Shown here in pieces: positions 1 to 5,453 of a DNA stretch of 14,102 nucleotides. Source of the stretch: an uncultured Prevotellaceae bacterium (GTDB lineage: Bacteria; Bacteroidota; Bacteroidia; Bacteroidales; Bacteroidaceae); the NCBI GenBank assembly GCA_946187025.1, contig CAMHPM010000009.1, forward strand, positions 1-14,102, read 5' to 3'. Positions within the stretch are counted from its first letter, which is position 1. Each line of letters opens with the position of its first letter. Position numbers and translations under genes: made by a program. A model generated the notes under the pieces. It was not told the origin of the DNA and did not search any database. It worked only from the letters and a program-made list of their open reading frames with translations.

Positions 1-33
1 ACACTCTTTCCCTACACGACGCTCTTCCGATCT
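1..33 (+). other. Illumina TruSeq adapter remnant (not genomic)
   Basis: The first 33 bases, from ACACTCTTTCCC to GCTCTTCCGATCT, are identical to the Illumina TruSeq universal adapter / read-1 primer segment as I know it. The GH2 reading frame on the minus strand begins directly at base 34. This is untrimmed library sequence at a contig end, so the true genomic sequence starts at 34 and the low-coverage edge of the assembly should be treated with caution. Confidence 0.97.
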
Positions 34-833
34 CTTCGGCGCGGTAGAGGTTGGGCTCTTCACACGACCACAGGCGTGGTGTCTTGATGTCGAGCCGTGG
101 CATCTTCACTTCGTTTATCAGCAGCTTGATGTATTTAGGCACTTCGCATCGACCTTCGGCCACGATGTGTCCGTCGGGGTCGAATATGCGGCTTTCGAGT
201 GTCATGTCGAAGCGTTGAGCTCGTGCTCCCTCGATTTCCACTTGCAGTTCTACCTGTGCCTCGGTGGCTGTAATCACCGGTGTGGTGATGTATAATCCGT
301 GCCGGGTCACGTTGATGGGGTTCTTGGTGCGTATGTGTACATCGCGGAAGAGTCCGCCGCCGGTGTACCATCGTGAGCGTCCGCCAGGGGCCACGTCGCA
401 ACGCACTGTCACGACATTCTCTGCATCGTAGCGCAGGTGGCGGCTGATGTCAAAGGTATCCGTAGTCGATTTTGCCGAGCAGTTGGCCGTTGATGTAGAA
501 TGTGCCGCTGGTCATGATGCCCTCGACGTCGAGCAACACCTTGCGACCCTTCCATGCGGGGTCGGCCTCGAAGTGGTTGCGATAGACGGCCGACGGTGTG
601 TCCTTGAATCCGCGTGCTCCGCTGGCATGGCTGTTCCACGGCAGTTCCATCTGATAGTCGTGGGGGATATCGACTGTGCGCCATGTGGCATCATCGGTCA
701 GGGTTGTGACATCTTCGCCGTTTTGTAGAAGGCGGAACTTCCATCCGAAGTTGAGAAGTTGGTCGGTGCGCTCTTGTGCTGACAGCATGAGCGCTGCACA
801 TAGTAATAGTGCGGAAATGAAAAGTTTGTGCAT
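34..833 (-). CDS. Glycoside hydrolase family 2 (beta-galactosidase-like), N-terminal part, frameshifted and cut by the contig end
   Basis: This is a secreted GH2 enzyme of the beta-galactosidase/beta-glucuronidase type, probably removing side-chain sugars from a plant glycan. The start at 831-833 gives a clear signal peptide (MHKLFISALLLCAALMLSAQ), whereas an upstream in-frame ATG would put a polar stretch before it. The GH2 sugar-binding (jelly-roll) domain follows: LNFGWKF at residues 27-33, WRTVDIPHDY at 51-60, AVYRNHF at 82-88, LLDVEGIMTSGTFYINGQLLG at about 100-120. The frame then stops (TGA, 450-452) after KIDYGYL. From 454 down to 34 a second frame carries on the same family without a stop: FDISRHLRYDAENVVTVR, then SRWYTGGGLFRDVHI and GLYITTPVIT, into the second GH2 domain. 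The catalytic TIM barrel lies outside the contig. The break is either a real mutation or an assembly error near the contig edge. The exact substrate cannot be told from this part. Confidence 0.85.
449..455 (-). other. Frameshift point in the GH2 gene
   Basis: Upstream codons end at GGA TAC CTT TGA (stop at 450-452), while the family sequence resumes one base later as TTT GAC ATC AGC. The shift equals one extra base or a deletion of 2 bases (or 5, 8 or 11). Related GH2 proteins usually have a few more residues between the GY and the D-I-[ST] of this strand (pattern GYxxFxxDI), so a small deletion fits better than an insertion. Confidence 0.8.
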
Positions 834-875
834 GTTAGTTTGGTTGTCAGATTTGTTTGGGTATGTATTTGCTTG

Positions 876-883
876 CAAAGATA
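876..883 (-). promoter_or_regulatory. Bacteroidota -7 promoter box for the GH2 gene
   Basis: On the minus strand this reads TATCTTTG, a perfect match to the Bacteroidota sigma-ABfr -7 consensus TAnnTTTG, 42 nt upstream of the chosen ATG. I find no TTTG -33 box 19-21 nt upstream of it, which could mean that the promoter depends on an activator. Confidence 0.6.
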
Positions 884-975
884 GTAAATATGGTTGAATT
901 ATCTGTCATGTTTCTGCAATTTCTTTTAGCATTTGCCGATATGTTTTTGGTGTGATGCTGCATTTGCTGGAAAAT

Positions 976-1031
976 GAGTGCGCACTCTCGGCCTCGCGAG
1001 TGCGGACTCTCGGGCTTGTGAGTGCGCACTC
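976..1031. repeat. Triple-palindrome element, copy 1 (three 12-bp units, 22-bp period)
   Basis: Three units lie at 976-987 (GAGTGCGCACTC, a perfect palindrome), 998-1009 (GAGTGCGGACTC) and 1020-1031 (GAGTGCGCACTC), with starts exactly 22 bp apart and 10-bp spacers TCGGCCTCGC and TCGGGCTTGT. Outer units 1 and 3 can pair over 12 bp. The inner part can pair around a GCGG loop with mismatches and wobbles, so the whole 56 bp can form one long imperfect hairpin or cruciform. It matches copy 2 at 11289-11344 at 50 of 56 positions in direct alignment. I do not recognise it as a named family. Confidence 0.85.
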
Positions 1032-1112
1032 TCACGGAGTAAGGTTCCAACTCGTGGTTCTACTTCTTGTGTGGCGGCACCGGATTGTGTGGCTACGTAT
1101 GTGGTGCTGAAG

Positions 1113-1143
1113 ATGTGAAAAAAGCCGGTTGTATGTGAAAAAA
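1113..1143 (+). repeat. Direct repeat ATGTGAAAAAA, 20 bp apart
   Basis: The 11-mer ATGTGAAAAAA occurs at 1113-1123 and again at 1133-1143, with a 20-bp start-to-start distance. It lies about 57-87 bp upstream of the -7 box of the acetylesterase gene. Two copies two helical turns apart would suit binding of a dimeric activator, but this is inference from position and spacing only. Confidence 0.4.
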
Positions 1144-1199
1144 AGTATGAAAGACACAATTTATAGGCATTTACCGGCCATCAATTATCAATTATTTCG

Positions 1200-1207
1200 T
1201 ATCTTTG
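1200..1207 (+). promoter_or_regulatory. Bacteroidota -7 promoter box for the acetylesterase-peptidase-rhaM group
   Basis: TATCTTTG matches the TAnnTTTG consensus and lies 49 nt upstream of the ATG at 1257, which would give a leader of roughly 40 nt. No TTTG -33 box is found 19-21 nt upstream of it (bases around 1175-1180 read CGGCCA). Confidence 0.65.
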
Positions 1208-1256
1208 CGGTCGGGGGACAGAATGTGGACTCCCGTAATTATTAACAAAAACTATC

Positions 1257-2894
1257 ATGAAGACTTACGTATTGCTGCTAACCATGCTGTGCGCCGCACT
1301 GGCAGTAGATGCACAAAACCGCCCGCGATATGAGGGCATGAGAGATGTTAACAATGTGATTGACAATACTGCCGACTCGTTGGAAAAGGCCAACCAGGCA
1401 CGTCCGGTGAGTGGCTCGAGCCGTCGCGGCAGTAATCCTGTGATATTCCTTGTGGGCAACTCAACCATGCGCAACGGCACCCTGGGCAACGGCAACAACG
1501 GGCAGTGGGGCTGGGGATATTTCGAACGCCTCTTCTGGGACGAAAAGAAGATAACGGTCGAAAACCATGCGCTGGGCGGAATGAGCACACGCACATTCTA
1601 CCGCGACCTGTGGAAATCGGTGCTGGCTGGTGTGAGGAAAGGCGATTATGTGTTTCTCGAACTGGGCCACAACGACAACGGACCGCTCGACTCCGGCCGC
1701 GCGCGATCATGTATAAAAGGTGTGGGTCACGATTCAACCCTTGTCACTATCAAGGAGACCGGACGCCAGGAGATGGTATATACATTCGGTGGATACATAC
1801 GCAAGTATGTGGCCGAGATTCGTGCCAAAGGAGCCATACCTGTGTTGCTGACACTCACTCCACGCAACGACTACGAACCGGGCGACCCTACTCGCATACA
1901 GCGCAAGCTCAGCGACTTCACTCCGTGGATAAAGGCGATGGCGCAGGAACTCAACACACCGATGATCGACCTGAACGACATATCGGCCACTAAACTCGAG
2001 AAGTACGGACGATGGAAGACTGACTACCACTTCTTCGGCGACAAGATTCACTCATCGGAGTTTGGTGCGAAAATGAATGCAGCATCATGTGCCGAGGGTA
2101 TCGAGGCGTGCAAACACCCCGACGTGGCCCTGCTGAAGACTTTCCTGAAACAAAGCGCACTGCATCCCGAGCGTATAGACCAAGGCCGGAAGAAGGGTCA
2201 GCCGGTGGTATTCACCACAGGCGACTCGACGATGAAAAACACCGACAGCGATGCTGACGGCATGTGGGGATGGGGCGCAGTGGCCGGCAGTGTGTTCGAC
2301 GAGTCGAAATGTAAGGTTGTGAATGCCGGACGTGCCGGTCGGAGCACACGTACATTCCTCTACGAAGGCCTGTGGGACCGCGTCTATAACTCGCTCGAAC
2401 CAGGCGACTACGTACTTATACAGTTCGGACACAACGACATAGGAGGAATCGACCGCGACAAGGAGCGTGGAGTAATAGCCACGGCACAAGACACTTGCCA
2501 TGTATATCGCATGCAGTCGAACGGACAATACAAGGTGATCTACTCGTTCGGATGGTATCTGAAGAAGTTCATACAGGATGTGCGCGAGAAAGGAGCCACA
2601 CCGATACTCCTCTCGCTCACTCCGCGCAACGAGTGGCCTGGTGGCAAGATAGAACGTCGCAACGACAGCTACGGCAAGTGGTATCGTGAGGTAGTGGCCG
2701 AGACGGGCGTGGAGTTTGTTGATGTCCACAACATTACAGCCGACTTTTTCGACAGCATCGGTCGCGAAGCAACTGCACCATATTACAAAAACGACCACAC
2801 ACATACATCGCGCCAGGGAGCACTGCGCAACGCACAGAGTGTGGCCGAGGGACTGAAAAAGATTGGAAGCCCGCTGGCTAAATACCTAAAATAG
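1257..2894 (+). CDS. Secreted tandem-domain rhamnogalacturonan acetylesterase (SGNH hydrolase, CE12-like)
   Basis: The protein likely removes acetyl esters from the galacturonate of rhamnogalacturonan-I in the periplasm or outside the cell, making the backbone accessible to lyases and hydrolases. A signal peptide (MKTYVLLLTMLCAALAVDAQ) leads 545 residues. Two complete SGNH domains follow. Domain 1 (about 61-285) has GNST with Ser69, the GG block at 107-108, GHND at 137-140 and DKIH at 262-265. Domain 2 (about 315-538) has GDST with Ser324, NAGRAGRST at 356-364, GHND at 391-394 and DHTH at 513-516. Both therefore keep the Ser-Gly-Asn-His set. Domain 1 has Asn instead of Asp before the nucleophile. 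Single-domain family members are about half this length, so this is a fused duplication. It heads a plus-strand group: the next gene starts 8 nt after its stop. CE12 members also include xylan acetylesterases, so the substrate is inferred from rhaM. Confidence 0.88.
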   Translation: MKTYVLLLTMLCAALAVDAQNRPRYEGMRDVNNVIDNTADSLEKANQARPVSGSSRRGSNPVIFLVGNSTMRNGTLGNGNNGQWGWGYFERLFWDEKKITVENHALGGMSTRTFYRDLWKSVLAGVRKGDYVFLELGHNDNGPLDSGRARSCIKGVGHDSTLVTIKETGRQEMVYTFGGYIRKYVAEIRAKGAIPVLLTLTPRNDYEPGDPTRIQRKLSDFTPWIKAMAQELNTPMIDLNDISATKLEKYGRWKTDYHFFGDKIHSSEFGAKMNAASCAEGIEACKHPDVALLKTFLKQSALHPERIDQGRKKGQPVVFTTGDSTMKNTDSDADGMWGWGAVAGSVFDESKCKVVNAGRAGRSTRTFLYEGLWDRVYNSLEPGDYVLIQFGHNDIGGIDRDKERGVIATAQDTCHVYRMQSNGQYKVIYSFGWYLKKFIQDVREKGATPILLSLTPRNEWPGGKIERRNDSYGKWYREVVAETGVEFVDVHNITADFFDSIGREATAPYYKNDHTHTSRQGALRNAQSVAEGLKKIGSPLAKYLK

Positions 2895-2902
2895 ACTTTA
2901 TC

Positions 2903-4843
2903 GTGTCAGTCAGATCATTGCTGATATTAACATTTGTCGCAGCCTTAGCACCCATCACTGCATCGGCACAGACACCGCAGCTGAAAATACGTCAGCAGCG
3001 GCATGGTTTCATCGTGTCGGACGTGGCCGACGGACAGGAAACAACTATAGGCCGCATCGACAACGGCACATACGAAGATGCTGTTGCCAACAACCCGGTA
3101 TTCAGGGAGTGGGTGAAAACGCTGCCGGCTGTGGATGGCAACAAACGACGGAAGTTGCCGGTACGATACGAACTTCGCGACACGGAAGCGCCCGACGCAA
3201 CCATAATGCTTACCGACCTGTGGGGGCAGGATGCACCTTACAACCTGCTTTGTCCGATAATCGACGATGCTCATTGCAAGGTGGGATGCGTGGCAACAGC
3301 CATGGCACAGGTGATGTATTACTACAAATATCCTGAACATGGAATGGGACAATACAGCTACACCGACTCCACCGGATGCGGACAGACACTCACTGCCGAC
3401 TTCGCTTCACACCACTACGACTACTCCCGTATGCTCGACACCTATACCGGCGACTACTCCGACGCACAAGCCAATGCGGTGGCACTGCTTGGCAGCGATG
3501 CCGGCATAGCAGTCGATATGCGCTACGGGATAAAGGAAAGCGGAGCCGCATCGATACGCCAGCCAATCGCGCTGACCAGATATTTCGGCTACGACCGGAG
3601 CATACGACAGATATTCCGCGACTTCTACAGCCGCCGCGAACTACATTCGTTGCTCGCCGACGAAATCATGGCCGGCCGACCGATACTATGCAGCGGATAC
3701 GGAATCGATGGTGGCGGACATGCATTTGTAATTGACGGATATGATGCCTCCGACGGCTTTTTCCACATCAACTGGGGATGGCGCGGATATGCCAACGGCT
3801 TTTACAACATCGACTACATGACATCCCACCAGCCGGAATGGAACCTGTTTCGCAACCGACGCGAGAACGGTGCCAACATCATCCAAAGTTTTACTATTGG
3901 AATACAGCCTGCTCTGCTGACCGAAGTCATACGCGAGACTCATGAATATGCGTTCTCGCACATCGAACTGCTCGAAAACCAAGCCGGTAAGGCTGTCGTG
4001 GTGACACACAACCTGGCCAACATTGGATGGAACCGCCACAACGGAACTGTAGCATTGGCACTATGCAACATCGACGACGGCCAGCCTGTGAGCATACTTC
4101 ACGATTACCAACGTGAGTTTGAACTGGAAGAACTGACAGATACATCATACACCGACACCATATCAATCGACATCAACGGCCGTGCAATACCTGACGGAAC
4201 CTATCGGCTGATGCCCGTGTTCCGGGATGATGACGGTACATGGCGCGAAGCACGCACTTCGCGCGGCACGCCAAACTATCTGTTGGCGACAGTCGGCGGA
4301 GCAACCCTGAATGTGCGCCAGGCACCCGAAGCCACGGCACATCTGCGACTCGACGACTTTCAGTTTCCCGACACGGTGGTGCGTTGGCAGTACCCGCATT
4401 TCAGCATGACCGTGACCAACGACAGCCATGCCGAATACTGCGGACGCATATACATTGGCTATGAACAAGCAGAGGGCACAGCACCGTATGTCGTATTTGC
4501 TGGTGTAGGACTCTACTTACAGCCAGGGCAGACAGAAACCATCGACTACCAATACTCACCGATACGCAACCGGGCCGACCAGATGCATCTGCGTGCATTC
4601 TACGATATCGACCTGTTCACCGACTCTATCGTCATGCTGCCCGTCGAGAAAGATGTGACGATAGTGAGCGAGACTGTCGGTATAACATCAGTTGAAGCCA
4701 ACCGGACAAACGGCAACACACCATCTACGACCATTCCGGGACAAACCTACGACCTCGATGGACGACGAATATCAGGAATATCAACTAACCAAATAATAAT
4801 AACCGACGATGGAAAAAAGAGAAGCATTCAAAATGTACCTTAA
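2903..4843 (+). CDS. Secreted C10 family cysteine peptidase (streptopain-like)
   Basis: This is an extracytoplasmic papain-fold cysteine protease, 646 aa. The GTG at 2903 is chosen because it gives a signal peptide (MSVRSLLILTFVAALAPITASAQ) directly after the upstream stop. No ATG serves this role. The mature part has a short pro-region (about 24-100), then APYNLLCP at 111-118, the catalytic Cys129 in VGCVATAMAQ, the catalytic His273 in GGHAFVIDGYD, and INWGWRG at 289-295 (Asn290, Trp291) as in streptopain. These residues look intact, so activity is likely. Residues from about 335 are beta-rich, probably Ig-like, and the end carries YDLDGRRISG with a following GKK, a C-terminal pattern common in exported Bacteroidota proteins. 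The last 35 nt overlap the start of rhaM in another frame. Its role among pectin genes is unclear. Confidence 0.9.
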   Translation: MSVRSLLILTFVAALAPITASAQTPQLKIRQQRHGFIVSDVADGQETTIGRIDNGTYEDAVANNPVFREWVKTLPAVDGNKRRKLPVRYELRDTEAPDATIMLTDLWGQDAPYNLLCPIIDDAHCKVGCVATAMAQVMYYYKYPEHGMGQYSYTDSTGCGQTLTADFASHHYDYSRMLDTYTGDYSDAQANAVALLGSDAGIAVDMRYGIKESGAASIRQPIALTRYFGYDRSIRQIFRDFYSRRELHSLLADEIMAGRPILCSGYGIDGGGHAFVIDGYDASDGFFHINWGWRGYANGFYNIDYMTSHQPEWNLFRNRRENGANIIQSFTIGIQPALLTEVIRETHEYAFSHIELLENQAGKAVVVTHNLANIGWNRHNGTVALALCNIDDGQPVSILHDYQREFELEELTDTSYTDTISIDINGRAIPDGTYRLMPVFRDDDGTWREARTSRGTPNYLLATVGGATLNVRQAPEATAHLRLDDFQFPDTVVRWQYPHFSMTVTNDSHAEYCGRIYIGYEQAEGTAPYVVFAGVGLYLQPGQTETIDYQYSPIRNRADQMHLRAFYDIDLFTDSIVMLPVEKDVTIVSETVGITSVEANRTNGNTPSTTIPGQTYDLDGRRISGISTNQIIITDDGKKRSIQNVP

Positions 4844-5126
4844 ACCAGGATTTAAGGAAGAATACAAACGTCGTCATGCAGCGCTGTGGCCTGAGATGCG
4901 CCAACTCTTGCACGATGGCGGAGTATATGATTACAGCATCTATCTCGACGAGGAAACAAACACGCTTTTCGCCTTTCAGAAGACACGAGGTGAAGGTGGC
5001 AGCCAAGACATGGGCGGATTGGAGATTGTGCAGAAATGGTGGGCATACATGGCCGACATCATGGAGACTAATCCCGACAACTCGCCTATATCGATACCTC
5101 TGCCAGAGATGTTCCACATGGACTGA
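4809..5126 (+). CDS. rhaM: L-rhamnose mutarotase
   Basis: This cytoplasmic enzyme interconverts the alpha and beta anomers of L-rhamnose, feeding the isomerase/kinase/aldolase route. The 105-aa length is normal for RhaM. Typical family stretches are FKMYLKPGFKEEYKRRH (7-23), LWPEM (26-30), DYSIYLDEETNTLFAFQK (41-58), QKWWAYMADIMETNPDNSP (75-93) and a final FHMD. The conserved His23, Tyr42 and Trp77-Trp78 of the RhaM fold appear to be present. The ATG lies 35 nt inside the 3' end of the peptidase gene in the +1 frame, which suggests co-transcription and probably translational coupling. No Shine-Dalgarno sequence is evident; the preceding DNA is AAATAATAATAACC. It is the strongest link of this cluster to rhamnose-containing glycans. 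Confidence 0.95.
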   Translation: MEKREAFKMYLKPGFKEEYKRRHAALWPEMRQLLHDGGVYDYSIYLDEETNTLFAFQKTRGEGGSQDMGGLEIVQKWWAYMADIMETNPDNSPISIPLPEMFHMD

Positions 5127-5177
5127 AACATCCAGCTTTGTGTCGAGACGCTTACAACAACAGAGCGGCTTTACAAC

Positions 5178-5209
5178 AACAATGCCCGAGCATGAGCCCG
5201 GGCATTGTT
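5178..5209. terminator. Hairpin terminator downstream of rhaM
   Basis: AACAATGCCCG (5178-5188) pairs perfectly with CGGGCATTGTT (5199-5209), an 11-bp stem around a 10-nt loop that can pair two more GC bases. It stands 51 nt after the rhaM stop and is followed by TGTCTG rather than a long T run. The minus-strand side also reads TTGTTGTAAAG after the stem, so it could work in both directions for the two convergent transcripts. Confidence 0.6.
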
Positions 5210-5318
5210 TGTCTGCAGTATTTGCGTTTAATATCAGGTGAAAGCAATCATCCTCGCATCTTGCCTGTCATGCGTTAATAGGGGTGTACCCTCAACAGCA
5301 TGACGACAACCACATCGA

Positions 5319-5384
5319 TTTATTATAAGTGCCACACCTATTTATTATAAATACCACATTGGTTTATTATAAGTGCCACACCTA
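5319..5384. repeat. A/T-rich 22-bp tandem repeats, three units plus degenerate tail
   Basis: Three adjacent 22-bp units begin with TTTATTATAA: 5319-5340, 5341-5362 and 5363-5384. Units 1 and 3 are identical and end GTGCCACACCTA. Unit 2 keeps the first ten bases and the CCACA core but differs elsewhere (ends ATACCACATTGG). From 5385 to about 5420 the TTATTATATATATG and ATTATATATGCCAGTGTG segments look like decayed further units. The array lies between two convergent genes. Confidence 0.85.
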
Positions 5385-5453
5385 TTTTATTATATATATG
5401 ATGTGCATCTATTATATATGCCAGTGTGTTCGCCTGATAATAAGAGGTACTGG

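Larger units (their letters stand above)
834..1256. other. Divergent intergenic region between the GH2 and acetylesterase genes (423 bp)
   Basis: This region separates two outward-reading genes. It holds a -7 box for each gene (876-883 minus, 1200-1207 plus), the triple-palindrome element at 976-1031, a direct repeat ATGTGAAAAAA at 1113-1123 and 1133-1143, and a short TCAATTA doublet at 1181-1194. The small open frames that cross it run through the palindromes and show no protein-like features, so I see no gene here. Confidence 0.7.
5127..5453. other. Convergent intergenic region between rhaM and the DUF349 gene (327 bp)
   Basis: This region holds the hairpin at 5178-5209, a direct repeat TTACAACAACA at 5152-5162 and 5171-5181, about 110 bp with nothing I recognise (5210-5318), and an A/T-rich tandem-repeat array at 5319-5384 with a decayed tail to about 5420. 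Short open frames crossing it have no family features, and I see no gene. Confidence 0.65.

Noticed and set aside
976..1031. CRISPR array or attachment site reading of the regular repeats
   Set aside because: The units are only 12 bp with 10-bp spacers, three per site, spacers pair with each other, and no cas or integrase gene is nearby. This does not fit a CRISPR array or a phage att site.
926..1159. Small proteins encoded across the palindromes (also at 11158-11461)
   Set aside because: Several frames on both strands are open only because the GAGTGCGCACTC units contain few stops. They share peptides such as SRGREC and RVRTH that simply translate the repeat, and have no start context or family features.
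1257..5126. A complete polysaccharide utilisation locus
   Set aside because: No SusC/SusD pair, polysaccharide lyase, GH28/GH105 or sensor gene is visible. Only a pectin-related group can be claimed from this window.
976..5384. Shared 22-bp period of the palindrome element and the A/T-rich tandem repeat
   Set aside because: The period is the same but the sequences are unrelated (G/C palindromes with spacers versus contiguous A/T-rich units), so I treat the match in length as coincidence.
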